A stretch of DNA of 64,000 nucleotides from Nocardia yamanashiensis NBRC 100130 (GCF_001613325.1 NZ_BDCD01000021.1:124001-188000); one strand, 5' to 3'; counted from the first letter of the stretch, positions 8,259 through 17,376 are shown. Notes: generated by a model from the letters alone, not told the origin. Made by a program: numbers and translations.

Positions 8259-9608
8259 TTATTCGACGCCGACCGCCGCCTGGGTGGTGATGGCTTCGGC
8301 CGCCGCCACCGCGTCTTCCGGTTCCGGCTTGGCGGCGGGCATTTCGCTGTGGTCCAGCACGTACGCGGTCTCGCCGTGCACGGCCAGGTCGAGCCCGGTG
8401 TCCTCGTGATCCTCGTCGGCGCGGATGCCGCCGAACAGCTGCATCACCTTGGCGATGATCATGGTCATCACGAAGGTGTAGACCAGCACCGCCAGCGCGG
8501 CCACGCTCTGCCGCCACAGCTGATCCACGCCGCCGCCGTAGAACAGGCCCGACACCGCGTTCGGCGCGGCGCCCGAGGCCAGGAAGCCGATCAGCACGGT
8601 ACCGAGGATGCCGCCCACCAGGTGAATGCCCACCACGTCGAGCGAATCGTCGAACCCGAAGCGGTATTTCAGCGAGACCGCCAGGCAGCACACCGCACCG
8701 CAGAGCCCGCCCACGATCAGCGCGCCGATCGGGGTGACCGCCCCACAGGCCGGGGTGATGCCGACCAGCGCCGCGATCAGACCGGACGCCGCGCCCAGCG
8801 AAGTCGCGTGTCCCGCTTTGGCTTTCTCCACCGCGAGCCACCCGCACATACCGGCGCAGGAGGCCGCGATGGTGTTCAGCACGACCACCGACGCCGAATT
8901 GCCGGCCGACAGCGCGGAACCGCCGTTGAACCCGAACCAGCCGAAGAACAGGATGCCCGCGCCCAGCATGGTGAGCGGAAGGTTGTGCGGCCGCGGCGGA
9001 TTCGGGAAGGACTTGCGCTTGCCGAGAATGAGCGCCAGCGCCAGGCCCGCGACGCCGGCATTGATGTGCACGGCGGTGCCGCCCGCGAAGTCGATGGCCT
9101 TGAGCTTGTTGGCGATCCACCCGCCGTGGACCGAACCGTCCTTGCTGTCGAACGCGAAGACCCAGTGCGCGACCGGGAAGTACACCAGCAGCGCCCACAC
9201 CCCGGCGAAGATCATCCAGGAGCCGAACTTCATGCGATCGGCGACCGCGCCCGCGATGAGCGCGACCGTGATGGCGGCGAAGAGCAGCTGGAAGGCCGAG
9301 AAGATGGCCGGCGGCAAGCCCGGCGTGGTCGGTGCGTCGAGCAATTTGGACGATCCGAAGTATTCGGTCGGATCACCCAATAATCCGGCGCCCCCGAGGG
9401 AATCGCCGAAGGACGCCGAGTAGCCGACGACGATCCACAGCACGCCCACCACGGCCAGTGCTCCGAAGACCATCATGGCCATATTGAGTGTGTTCTTGAC
9501 GCTGACCATGCCGCCGTAGAACAGCGCCAGCCCCGCCACCATGATCGACACGGCGGCGAAGGCGGCGAGCATCCATGCGGTATCGGCCGCGGCTACTGCT
9601 TGCTCCAT
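8259..9608 (-). CDS. amtB: Ammonium/methylammonium transporter AmtB
   Basis: A 449-residue membrane channel of the Amt/Mep/Rh family with about eleven helices. The pore residues are visible: Asp and the first His in FAGGTAVHINAG and the second His of the twin-His pair in GIHLVGGILGTVLIG. A cytoplasmic tail with EDHEDTGLDLAVHGE resembles the usual C-terminus. It moves ammonium and, in this family, methylammonium. No glnK or glnD follows it, unlike the standard actinobacterial amtB-glnK-glnD operon. Instead it diverges from a methylamine-type operon 273 bases away, suggesting that it supplies methylammonium or ammonium to that pathway. Confidence 0.92.
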   Translation of the reverse strand: MEQAVAAADTAWMLAAFAAVSIMVAGLALFYGGMVSVKNTLNMAMMVFGALAVVGVLWIVVGYSASFGDSLGGAGLLGDPTEYFGSSKLLDAPTTPGLPPAIFSAFQLLFAAITVALIAGAVADRMKFGSWMIFAGVWALLVYFPVAHWVFAFDSKDGSVHGGWIANKLKAIDFAGGTAVHINAGVAGLALALILGKRKSFPNPPRPHNLPLTMLGAGILFFGWFGFNGGSALSAGNSASVVVLNTIAASCAGMCGWLAVEKAKAGHATSLGAASGLIAALVGITPACGAVTPIGALIVGGLCGAVCCLAVSLKYRFGFDDSLDVVGIHLVGGILGTVLIGFLASGAAPNAVSGLFYGGGVDQLWRQSVAALAVLVYTFVMTMIIAKVMQLFGGIRADEDHEDTGLDLAVHGETAYVLDHSEMPAAKPEPEDAVAAAEAITTQAAVGVE

Positions 9609-9881
9609 AGTTCACCTGACTTAGAGATTCCATTCAAACGGCGTTCCTTCGTAGGAATCACCGTTGCGTCGCAGTGAACCACCCCGCGTATTGCGCCGGG
9701 GTACGCCGCTGTGAAAGGTGGGTAAACCCGAACGCCTGGACTCGGGCGTGGCGAGGCCATCGCGGTGCGGACTTGGACACGGTCGCGTGATGCCCGCGTA
9801 ATGCCGCCGACACGAATCCTTGGTTTCCTATCAATCAACAGCGATTCACCACAGCAGACAGATCGGAAACCGAGGACACGC

Positions 9882-11069
9882 ATGACCGATACCGCCGAGT
9901 TCCTGATCATCGGGGGCGGCCTGGAGGGACTGGCCATCGCCTGGTCCCTGGCCGAGCGCGGCGCCACCGACATCCTGGTGCTGGAACGCGCCACCCTGTG
10001 CTCGGGCATGACCGGCAATTCCAGCGGCGTGGTCCGCTGCCACTACGGCGCGCCGTCGCTGGCCGCCATGTCGTGGTGGTCGGTGCCGTTCTTCGAGAAC
10101 GCCCGCGAAATCCTCGGCGACGACCTGGGATTCAGCCAGTGCGGCTATGTGGTCGGCGTGGGCGCGGACAATCTGGAACCGCTGCGCGCGAACGTGGTCA
10201 TGCAGCGCGCGCTGGGCATCGAGGTGGATTTCATCGGCCCCGGCGAGATGGCCGAACTCTGGCCCGGACTGCGCACCGACGACTTCGCCGGAATGGCCTA
10301 CGAACCGCGCGGCGGGCGCGGCGAAGCCTATTTGACCGGAATGGGTTTCGCGGCCGCCGCCCGGCAGCGCGGCGTGCGCATCCGGCAGCAGGCGAAGGTG
10401 GTGAAGCTGCTGACCGATGCCGGTCGGGTCATCGGCGCACAGCTGGCCGACGGGACGGAAGTGCACGCGGGCACGGTGGTGCTGGCCGCCGGACCGTGGA
10501 CCCCGGAGCTGGCCGCCACCGCCGGCGTCGAGGTGGAGGTGAAAGCCCAACGCGCGCAGCTGATCCTGATCGATCAGGGCGAACCGCTCGGCCCGGTCCC
10601 GGTGCTGTCGGATCTGGCGAGCCTGCAATACCTGTGCCGCGAACCGAACGGCGAAGTGCTGGCGGGCAACAGCGATCACGCCGCCCCCGAATACCTCGAC
10701 CCCGACGATTTCGTGAACCGCGCCGACGCACACGCCGTCGACAAGGTCATCGCCAAACTCGGGCACCGCCTGCCGCATATGCCCGATCCGCGCGTCACCG
10801 GCAGCTATGTCGGCGCCTACGACGTCACCCCCGACTACAACCCGATCATCGGCCCCGCCCCCGTGCCCGGCCTGTTCCTGGCCACCGGCTTCTCCGGCCA
10901 CGGCTTCAAGATCTCGCCCGCGGTCGGCCGCCTGGTCGCCGACCTGCTGCTGCACGGCCGCACCGAACTGCCGGACGTGGATCCCGCCGACTTCCGCTAC
11001 GAACGCTTCGCCGAAGGAAAACCCCTGCTCAGCCCCCACCCCTATCGGGGCGCGGGCGAAATGCGCTGA
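9882..11069 (+). CDS. FAD-dependent amine oxidase/dehydrogenase (DAO / sarcosine oxidase beta-like)
   Basis: A 395-residue flavoprotein of the D-amino-acid-oxidase superfamily. The dinucleotide-binding motif GGGLEGLAIAWSLAERG is at about residues 10-26, and the C-terminal FAD-binding block GFSGHGFKISPAVG near 345-358. The body resembles sarcosine oxidase beta and monomeric N-methyl amino acid oxidases, which demethylate secondary amines to formaldehyde plus the amino acid. It heads an operon with glnT and mgsABC, so N-methylglutamate is the most attractive substrate; this is inference. ATG 9882 is preceded by a purine-rich GAGGACACG. It has normal family length. Confidence 0.85.
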   Translation: MTDTAEFLIIGGGLEGLAIAWSLAERGATDILVLERATLCSGMTGNSSGVVRCHYGAPSLAAMSWWSVPFFENAREILGDDLGFSQCGYVVGVGADNLEPLRANVVMQRALGIEVDFIGPGEMAELWPGLRTDDFAGMAYEPRGGRGEAYLTGMGFAAAARQRGVRIRQQAKVVKLLTDAGRVIGAQLADGTEVHAGTVVLAAGPWTPELAATAGVEVEVKAQRAQLILIDQGEPLGPVPVLSDLASLQYLCREPNGEVLAGNSDHAAPEYLDPDDFVNRADAHAVDKVIAKLGHRLPHMPDPRVTGSYVGAYDVTPDYNPIIGPAPVPGLFLATGFSGHGFKISPAVGRLVADLLLHGRTELPDVDPADFRYERFAEGKPLLSPHPYRGAGEMR

Positions 11070-11100
11070 CCGCTATCCGATCCCTGCTCCAGGAGCCGAC

Positions 11101-12441
11101 ATGGCCATAGACACCGCCGCCACCGTCACCCCCATCGCAACCCATCGCAGCCTGGCCGAACAGGCCCGGCTCACCGACACCACCTTCATCCTGGCGGTCT
11201 TCACCACCCTGTCCGGAAAACCCTGCGCCAAGCTGGTTCCGGTGCAGGCGGTCGAGCAGCTGGCCGCCGACGGCGTCGGTTTCGCCGGATACGCGGCCGG
11301 GATGATCGGGCAGCAGCCGCGCGATCCGGACCTGATCGCGATCCCCGATCCCGAGACCTTCACCCCGATCCCGTTCGTGAAACCCGGTCTGGCCATGGTG
11401 CATTGCACGCCGCACGTGGAAGGCGAGCCGTGGCCGTTCGCGCCGCGGGTGATCCTGCAGCGCACCCTGGCCCGCGCCGCCGAACGCGGCTACACCGTGA
11501 ACGTCGGGGCGGAGATCGAATACTTCCTGGTGGACAAGGCGGCCGGGGGCCTGACGCCCGCCGATACCGCCGACGTCAGCCTGCAACCGTGTTACGACGC
11601 CCGCGACGTGACCCGCATGTACGACCATCTGGCCGAGGTGTCGACGGCGATGAACTCGCTGGGCTGGGGAAATTACGCCAGCGACCACGAGGACGGCAAC
11701 GGGCAGTTCGAGCAGAACTTCGACTACGCCGACGCCATGGTGACCGCGGATCGGGTGATCACGGCGCGCTATCTGCTGTCGGTGATCGCCGAGAAGCGCG
11801 GGATGAAGGCCACTTTCATGCCCAAGCCGTTCACCGACCGGACCGGGTCGGGCATGCACATGCACCTGTCGCTGTGGGACGGGGACCGGGCATTGTTCCC
11901 GGATGCGGCCGATCCGCGCGGGCTGGGATTGTCGCCGACGGCGTACGGATTCCTCGCCGGGCTGCTCGAGCATGCCTGCGCGCTCCAAGGGGTGATCGCG
12001 CCGACGGTCAACTCGTACAAGCGAATCGGCGCGACCAGCACTGCCAGCGGTGCCACCTGGTCGCCGCGCTATGCCACCTACGGCGGGAACGACCGCACGC
12101 ACTACCTGCGGGTGCCGGATCAGCACCGGGTGGAATTGCGCGGCGCGGACGGTTCGGCGAATCCCTATCTGGCGATTGCGGCGTCGGTCGCGGCGGGGCT
12201 GGACGGCATCGATCGTGCGCTCGATCCGGGTGCGCCCGGCGAGCAGCGCGGCGACATGCTGCCGATGACGCTGGTGCACGCCATGGACGCGCTGGAATCC
12301 GATCCGATCCTCACCGGTGCGCTCGATATCGCCGGTCCGGGCGTGGCCGAGTACTTCGCCGCCCGCAAGCGCGAGGAGTTCTTCGCCTGGCACAACACGG
12401 TCTCCGCCTGGGAGATCGAGCACTATCTGACGGCTTTCTGA
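11101..12441 (+). CDS. glnT: GlnT-type glutamine synthetase, probable gamma-glutamylmethylamide synthetase
   Basis: A 446-residue ATP-dependent ligase of the glutamine synthetase superfamily. Motifs seen include GAEIEYFLVD (metal site), EDGNGQFEQNF, KPFTDRTGSGMHMHLSLW and RVPDQHRVELRGADGSANPYLA. This type (GlnT / GMAS) joins glutamate to ammonia or methylamine. Its placement directly before the three N-methylglutamate synthase genes and near amtB argues for gamma-glutamylmethylamide synthetase. Start ATG 11101 follows CCAGGAGCCGAC, a good ribosome-binding site. It starts 31 bases after the oxidase gene. Confidence 0.88.
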   Translation: MAIDTAATVTPIATHRSLAEQARLTDTTFILAVFTTLSGKPCAKLVPVQAVEQLAADGVGFAGYAAGMIGQQPRDPDLIAIPDPETFTPIPFVKPGLAMVHCTPHVEGEPWPFAPRVILQRTLARAAERGYTVNVGAEIEYFLVDKAAGGLTPADTADVSLQPCYDARDVTRMYDHLAEVSTAMNSLGWGNYASDHEDGNGQFEQNFDYADAMVTADRVITARYLLSVIAEKRGMKATFMPKPFTDRTGSGMHMHLSLWDGDRALFPDAADPRGLGLSPTAYGFLAGLLEHACALQGVIAPTVNSYKRIGATSTASGATWSPRYATYGGNDRTHYLRVPDQHRVELRGADGSANPYLAIAASVAAGLDGIDRALDPGAPGEQRGDMLPMTLVHAMDALESDPILTGALDIAGPGVAEYFAARKREEFFAWHNTVSAWEIEHYLTAF

Positions 12442-12466
12442 TCGTTTCCAACTCTCGGGGCTCTCC

Positions 12467-12479
12467 GGGGCTTCGCCCC
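12467..12479. repeat. Short GGGGC-TTC-GCCCC palindrome between glnT and mgsA
   Basis: A perfect 5-bp stem with a 3-base loop lies in the 74-base gap inside the operon, followed by two ACCCCTGAA-like repeats. A similar GGGGC-GCA-GCCCC palindrome is found at 59631-59643 before a mycolyltransferase gene. Such elements resemble the small intergenic palindromes scattered in high-GC actinobacterial genomes, or could act as an mRNA processing or attenuation site. Confidence 0.35.
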
Positions 12480-12515
12480 TGAAACCCCTGAAACCCACAG
12501 GTATCGGAGGACAAT

Positions 12516-13439
12516 ATGTGCGGCATAGTCGGCCTGCACCTGCGCGATCCCGCGCTGTATCCCCGGCTGGGTGAACTGCTCACCGGGATGCTGGATCAAA
12601 TGTGTGACCGGGGACCGGATTCCGCCGGAATGGCGGTATACGGCGATCCGGTGTGGTCGCCGCCGGGAACCGTCACGGTCACGCTCCTGGACAGTCCGTT
12701 GCCGGCGGGCGAACTCGCGGAGAAGCTGACGGCCGGGCTGGGCGTGCCCATCACCGCACGTGAATTCGCGCCCACCATGCTGGTCAACGGCCCCGCCGAG
12801 GCCGGCAGCTGCGCCGACGGTCAGGCGTACGCGCTCGCGGAATCGATCCGTGCCCTGGTCCCGGGCGTGCGGGTGATCGGCTTCGGCGAAACCCTCACCG
12901 TGCTCAAGGGCATCGGCAATCCGACGGACCTGGCTCACGGCTTCGGCCTTCCCCAGGCCCAAGGCTGGCAGGGTGTGGCGCACACCCGGATGGCCACCGA
13001 ATCCGCCGTGACCGCCGAGGGCTCGCACCCGTTCTCCGTCGGCCCGGGCCAATGCCTGGTGCACAACGGCTCGTTCAGCAATCACATGAGCATCAAGCAC
13101 GAATTGGAGCGCGCCGGAGTCGAATTCGACAGCGCCAACGACACCGAGGTGGGCGCCCGCTTCGTCGCCCGCCAGCTGGCGCAGGGCGCGGACCTGGAGA
13201 AATCCCTGCTGCTGCTCAACGACGTGTTCGACGGCTTCTACACCCTGCTCGTCTCCACCAGCGATTCCTTCGCCGTTGTCCGCGATGCCATCGCCTGCAA
13301 ACCCGCGATCATCGCCGAGACCGAACGCTGGGTGGCCATGGCCTCCGAATACCGCGCGCTGGCGGATCTGCCGGGTATCGAACAGGCCCGGATCTTCGAA
13401 CCCGAACCGGAAGAGGTGTACGTATGGCGGCGATCGTGA
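12516..13439 (+). CDS. mgsA: Class II glutamine amidotransferase subunit of N-methylglutamate synthase
   Basis: A 307-residue Ntn-hydrolase-fold protein beginning Met-Cys-Gly-Ile-Val, so Cys2 becomes the N-terminal nucleophile. GTxMCDRGPDSAGM-like and GWQGVAHTRMATES segments match class II amidotransferases such as the GltB/PurF glutaminase domain. In MgsABC/GlxBCD the large glutamate synthase subunit is split into three proteins, of which this is the amidotransferase part. It would transfer the methylamino group of gamma-glutamylmethylamide. ATG 12516 follows TCGGAGGACAAT, a strong ribosome-binding site, and the requirement for Cys2 fixes the start. It overlaps mgsB by 16 bases. Confidence 0.9.
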   Translation: MCGIVGLHLRDPALYPRLGELLTGMLDQMCDRGPDSAGMAVYGDPVWSPPGTVTVTLLDSPLPAGELAEKLTAGLGVPITAREFAPTMLVNGPAEAGSCADGQAYALAESIRALVPGVRVIGFGETLTVLKGIGNPTDLAHGFGLPQAQGWQGVAHTRMATESAVTAEGSHPFSVGPGQCLVHNGSFSNHMSIKHELERAGVEFDSANDTEVGARFVARQLAQGADLEKSLLLLNDVFDGFYTLLVSTSDSFAVVRDAIACKPAIIAETERWVAMASEYRALADLPGIEQARIFEPEPEEVYVWRRS

Positions 13440-14113
13440 GCGAACGCACCATCCTGGATGTGGCCGAATCCGGCACGCGCGCGGTCAATTCCGCGCTCCT
13501 GACCGCGCCCGGCCCCGTCACCCTGACGAATCCGCGCGGTGCGCACGCCCTGGCCTGCGGGCTGGACCGCGAGCTCGAGGTGACCATCGACGGGCATGTC
13601 GGCTACTACTGCGCGGGCATGAACCAGCACGCGAACGTCACCGTCAACGGCAGCGCGGGCGTCGGCGTGGCCGAGAACATGATGTCCGGCACCGTCCGGG
13701 TGCACGGGGACGCCTCCCAGTCCGCGGGCGCGACCGCGCACGGCGGCCTGCTGGTCATCGACGGCAATGCCGGTGCGCGGTGCGGGATTTCGATGAAGGG
13801 CGTCGATATCGTGGTGGGCGGCGATATCGGGCATATGAGCGCCTTCATGGGGCAGGCCGGCCGCCTGGTGGTGCTCGGCAATGCCGGTGAGGCGCTGGGG
13901 GATTCGCTGTACGAGGCGCGCATCTACGTGCGCGGCACGGTGGCCTCGCTGGGCGCGGACTGCGTGCGCAAACCGATGCGCGCCGAGCATCTCGCGGAAT
14001 TGCGAGAACTGTTGTCAGCAGCCGGATTCGACGCCGATCCCGCCGATTTCACCCGGTACGGATCGGCGCGCAAGCTGTATCACTTCCACGTCGACCATGC
14101 CGGAGCGTACTGA
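13424..14113 (+). CDS. mgsB: GXGXG-motif subunit of N-methylglutamate synthase
   Basis: A 229-residue protein matching the C-terminal GXGXG beta-helix domain of glutamate synthase large subunit. Repeated turns of the form Gly-x-x-x-Gly, with motifs such as HVGYYCAGMNQHANVTVNG and GGDIGHMSAFMGQAG, build the right-handed helix. In the split enzyme it supports the ammonia/methylamine channel between amidotransferase and FMN domains. ATG 13424 lies within the end of mgsA (16-base overlap), so the two are translationally coupled. mgsC follows after 2 bases. Confidence 0.88.
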   Translation: MAAIVSERTILDVAESGTRAVNSALLTAPGPVTLTNPRGAHALACGLDRELEVTIDGHVGYYCAGMNQHANVTVNGSAGVGVAENMMSGTVRVHGDASQSAGATAHGGLLVIDGNAGARCGISMKGVDIVVGGDIGHMSAFMGQAGRLVVLGNAGEALGDSLYEARIYVRGTVASLGADCVRKPMRAEHLAELRELLSAAGFDADPADFTRYGSARKLYHFHVDHAGAY

Positions 14114-14115
14114 CC

Positions 14116-15435
14116 ATGACCCAGATCGACCCCGCCCTACGCGAATCGGCCACCTTCGACCGCCGGGCCATCGCCGAGATCCAGCGCGCCGCCGACACCG
14201 GCATCTACGATATTCGCGGCTGGGGCGCGAAACGTCCCCTCCCGCACTTCGACGACCTGCTGTTCCTCGGCGCGAGCATGTCCCGCTATCCCCTGGAGGG
14301 CTATCGGGAACGTTGCGACACCGATGTGGTGCTGGGCGACCGGTTCGCGAAACACCCACTGCACCTGGATATTCCGGTGACCATCGCCGGCATGAGCTTC
14401 GGTGCGCTGTCCGGGCAGGCCAAGGAGGCGCTGGGCCGGGGCGCGAGCGCCGTCGGCACCTCGACCACCACCGGCGACGGCGGCATGACGCCCGAGGAGC
14501 GCGGGCAGTCGAAGTATCTTGTGTACCAGTATCTTCCGTCACGTTACGGCATGAATCCGGACGATCTGCGCAAGGCGGATGCCATCGAGATCGTGCTCGG
14601 GCAGGGGGCCAAGCCGGGCGGCGGCGGCATGTTGCTGGGGCAGAAGATCAGTGATCGGGTGGCGGCCATGCGCACCCTGCCGCAGGGCATCGATCAGCGC
14701 AGCGCCTGCCGGCATCCGGACTGGACCGGGCCGGACGATCTGGCCATCAAGATCCTGGAATTGCGGGAGATCACGCAGTGGGAGAAGCCGATCTACATCA
14801 AGATCGGTGCTACCCGGACCTATTACGACGTCAAACTCGCGGTGAAGGCCGGAGCCGATGTCGTGGTGGTGGACGGCATGCAGGGCGGAACCGCCGCCAC
14901 CCAGGACGTTTTCATCGAACACGTGGGTATTCCGACGCTGGCCGCTATTCCACAGGCGGTGCGGGCGCTGCAGGAGCTGGGGATGCATCGCAAAGTGCAG
15001 CTCATCGTGTCCGGCGGTATCCGGACCGGCGCGGACGTGGCCAAGGCGATGGCGCTGGGCGCGGACGCGGTGGCCATCGGCACGGCGGCGCTCATCGCCC
15101 TGGGCGACAACAGTCCGCGTTTCGCCGCACAGTACGAAGCCCTGGGTTCGGCGGCCGGGTTCTACGACGACTTCCAGGACGGACGCGATCCGGCGGGCAT
15201 CACCACCCAGAATCCGGAGCTGGCGGCCACTTTGGACCCGGTCGAGGGCGGGCGGCGGCTGGCCAACTACCTGCGGGTGCTCACCATGGAAGCGCAGACG
15301 CTGGCCCGGGCCTGCGGGAAATCGCATCTGCGCAATCTCGAACCGGAGGATCTGGTGGCGCTGACCGTGGAGGCGGCCGCCATGGCACGGGTGCCGTTGG
15401 CCGGGACCAGCTGGATTCCGGGAGCGGTCGCATGA
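14116..15435 (+). CDS. mgsC: FMN-binding glutamate synthase-like subunit of N-methylglutamate synthase
   Basis: A 439-residue (beta/alpha)8-barrel protein of the FMN-dependent glutamate synthase family. Motifs include IAGMSFGALSGQAKEALGRG, GAKPGGGGMLLGQKIS, VVVDGMQGGTAATQ and the FMN-phosphate segment LIVSGGIRTGADVAKAMALGADAV. In the N-methylglutamate pathway it is the catalytic subunit that forms N-methylglutamate from glutamate-derived carbon and a methylamino group. It ends overlapping the M20 hydrolase start by 4 bases (ATGA), so all genes from the oxidase to the hydrolase form one operon. Confidence 0.9.
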   Translation: MTQIDPALRESATFDRRAIAEIQRAADTGIYDIRGWGAKRPLPHFDDLLFLGASMSRYPLEGYRERCDTDVVLGDRFAKHPLHLDIPVTIAGMSFGALSGQAKEALGRGASAVGTSTTTGDGGMTPEERGQSKYLVYQYLPSRYGMNPDDLRKADAIEIVLGQGAKPGGGGMLLGQKISDRVAAMRTLPQGIDQRSACRHPDWTGPDDLAIKILELREITQWEKPIYIKIGATRTYYDVKLAVKAGADVVVVDGMQGGTAATQDVFIEHVGIPTLAAIPQAVRALQELGMHRKVQLIVSGGIRTGADVAKAMALGADAVAIGTAALIALGDNSPRFAAQYEALGSAAGFYDDFQDGRDPAGITTQNPELAATLDPVEGGRRLANYLRVLTMEAQTLARACGKSHLRNLEPEDLVALTVEAAAMARVPLAGTSWIPGAVA

Positions 15436-16694
15436 GCGACGTGCTCGATATCGGCGGTGCGGCAAAGGCATTCGATCCGCTGTGGACGGAGATCCTGGAT
15501 GTCGGCCGGGCGGGCACCGGTGGTTATCGCCGCTATGCCTGGTCCGACCCGGATCTCACACTGCGCGAATGGTTCCGGGGCTGTGCGGCGGCCCGCTCCA
15601 TGGAGGTGGAGGAGGACCGGAACGGGAACCTGTGGGCGTGGTGGCTCCCGCGCGGCTGGGTGGGTGATCCGAAAGGCGCGTTCGTCACCGGATCGCACCT
15701 GGATTCGGTTCCGGACGGCGGCGCGTTCGACGGCCCGCTGGGGATCGTGTCCGCGTTCACGGCCGTGGACCTGCTGCGTGTCCGGGGTGTCGAACCGGCG
15801 GTACCCATTGCCGTAGTGGCCTTTTCGGACGAGGAGGGCGCGCGCTTCGGCGTAGCCTGCATCGGCTCGCAGCTGAGTACCGGTGTGCTCGATCCCGGTC
15901 GCGCCCTGGGGCTGCGCGATATCGACGGCATCACCCTCGCGGAGGCGCTGACCCGGGCGGGCCGCAACCCCGCACAGCTCGGCCCGGACCCCGCCCTGGC
16001 CGATCGCGTCGGCGTCTTCGTGGAACTGCACATCGAGCAGGGCCGAGCGCTCGACCTGGTCGATCATCCGCTGGCGCTGGCCTCGTCCATCTGGCCGCAC
16101 GGCCGCTGGGAATTCGATTTCACCGGCGAGGCGAACCACGCCGGCGCCACCCGGCTCGTCGACCGCCGCGACCCCATGCTGGCCTTCGCCGCCGCCGTCC
16201 ACACCGCCCGTACCGAAGCCGCCGCCTTGCAAGCGGTCGCGACCTTCGGCAAGGTCCTGGTCTCCCCCAACGGCACCAATGCCATCCCCTCCCGGGTCCG
16301 GGCCTGGCTCGACGCCCGCGCCGCCGATCAGCCCACCCTGGAAGCACTGGTAGCCCGCATCACCGCCCTCGCACACGACCACACCCGCGCCGAGGGCACG
16401 GCCTTGACGGTCACCCCCGAATCCATCACCCCCATAGTCGAATTCCCCGACGGTCCCCGAAATCGATTGGCCCGAGCCCTATCCCACCTGGGCGAGCTCC
16501 CCGTCATCCCCACCGCCGCCGGTCACGACGCGGGCATCCTCTCCGAAATCGTCCCCACCGCCATGCTTTTCGTCCGCAACCCCACCGGCGTCTCGCATTC
16601 CCCCGCCGAACACGCCGAATCCATCGACTGTCACCGCGGCGCGGCCGCCCTGGCCGATGTCATGACCGCCTGGGTGACTCAATCCTCCACATAG
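15432..16694 (+). CDS. M20-family Zn-dependent amidohydrolase (carbamoylase / allantoate amidohydrolase type)
   Basis: A 420-residue cytoplasmic dizinc hydrolase. Metal ligands are visible in TGSHLDSVPDGG, the FDGPLG Asp, SDEEGARFG, VELHIEQG and the C-terminal SHSPAEH. The family cleaves N-carbamoyl amino acids, allantoate or ureidoglycolate. In this operon it might hydrolyse an N-substituted glutamate or another C1 or nitrogen intermediate, but the substrate is not readable from sequence. ATG 15432 overlaps the mgsC stop. Its 3' end overlaps the convergent XRE-cupin gene by 16 bases. Confidence 0.87.
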   Translation: MSDVLDIGGAAKAFDPLWTEILDVGRAGTGGYRRYAWSDPDLTLREWFRGCAAARSMEVEEDRNGNLWAWWLPRGWVGDPKGAFVTGSHLDSVPDGGAFDGPLGIVSAFTAVDLLRVRGVEPAVPIAVVAFSDEEGARFGVACIGSQLSTGVLDPGRALGLRDIDGITLAEALTRAGRNPAQLGPDPALADRVGVFVELHIEQGRALDLVDHPLALASSIWPHGRWEFDFTGEANHAGATRLVDRRDPMLAFAAAVHTARTEAAALQAVATFGKVLVSPNGTNAIPSRVRAWLDARAADQPTLEALVARITALAHDHTRAEGTALTVTPESITPIVEFPDGPRNRLARALSHLGELPVIPTAAGHDAGILSEIVPTAMLFVRNPTGVSHSPAEHAESIDCHRGAAALADVMTAWVTQSST

Positions 16695-17308
16695 TTGTCC
16701 GGATATGCCGTGATGGCCAGGAACCTGATCGGCAACCGCACCAATTCGTGCGGCCCGTGCGGCTTCTCCCCGTCCAGCAACAGCGAATCCCCCGTCCGCA
16801 GCGTGTATTCCGCGTCCCCGTGCCCATAGACCATCACCCCCTCCAGCATGTACAGCAATTCCGTCCCCGCATGCTGGAACAGCGGAAACGTCTCACTGGC
16901 CTCCGTCAACGTCACCAGCACCGGCTCCAGCCGCTTGTGCTGCCCCCGCAAAGCCCCCAGCAACTCGTAATGATGCCCGACCCGAGACCCCCGCCCCACG
17001 ATCGCCGACCCGTGCCCCGCCCGCGTGAAAACCGCCTCCCCCTTCGTATCCGCCCCCCGGAACAACGAGGTCACCGGCACATCCAACCCCGCGGCCAGCC
17101 GCGCCAAAGTGGAAAGACTGCAAGAAGTCTGCGCATTCTCGATCTTCGAAAGCATCGCCTTCGAAATCCCCACCTTGGCCGCCATATCCCCCACCGACAA
17201 CCCACTGGCCACCCGCAGCGCCCGCACCTGCCGCCCGATCACCCGCTCCAGATCCACCCCGGTAGGCGTATCCGCCGGCACTTCCCGATCCTCGGCCCCA
17301 GCACTCAT
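16679..17308 (-). CDS. XRE-family regulator with C-terminal cupin domain
   Basis: A 209-residue transcription factor. A Cro/CI helix-turn-helix spans about residues 25-80 (VASGLSVGDMAAKVGISKAMLSK, then ETAQTS-like recognition helix) and a cupin_2 sensor barrel follows at about 115-195 (ELLYMLEGVMVYGHG, GDSLLLDGEKPHGPHEL). XRE-cupin proteins commonly control amine, polyamine or amino-acid catabolism, and this one faces the methylamine operon tail to tail with a 16-base overlap. That makes it a plausible local regulator. The start fits a leaderless transcript: TAGGAT lies 6 bases upstream of ATG 17308. Confidence 0.87.
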   Translation of the reverse strand: MSAGAEDREVPADTPTGVDLERVIGRQVRALRVASGLSVGDMAAKVGISKAMLSKIENAQTSCSLSTLARLAAGLDVPVTSLFRGADTKGEAVFTRAGHGSAIVGRGSRVGHHYELLGALRGQHKRLEPVLVTLTEASETFPLFQHAGTELLYMLEGVMVYGHGDAEYTLRTGDSLLLDGEKPHGPHELVRLPIRFLAITAYPDNYVED

Positions 17309-17314
17309 CCCCCG

Positions 17315-17320
17315 ATCCTA
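17315..17320 (-). promoter_or_regulatory. -10 element TAGGAT of the XRE-cupin gene
   Basis: On the minus strand TAGGAT (TANNNT class) ends 6 bases before the ATG, with no room for a Shine-Dalgarno sequence. This predicts a leaderless mRNA. Confidence 0.5.
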
Positions 17321-17376
17321 TCGGCGCGTTTCCTCACAGTGGACATCGGCAACCCGTGATCCTGAACTCGGATCCA

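Noticed and set aside
9711..9727. A possible GlnR box (GTGAA-N6-GTAAA) between amtB and the oxidase gene
   Set aside because: It departs from the GTNAC-N6-GAAAC pattern at several positions. Control by GlnR is plausible for this locus but this site is too weak to call.
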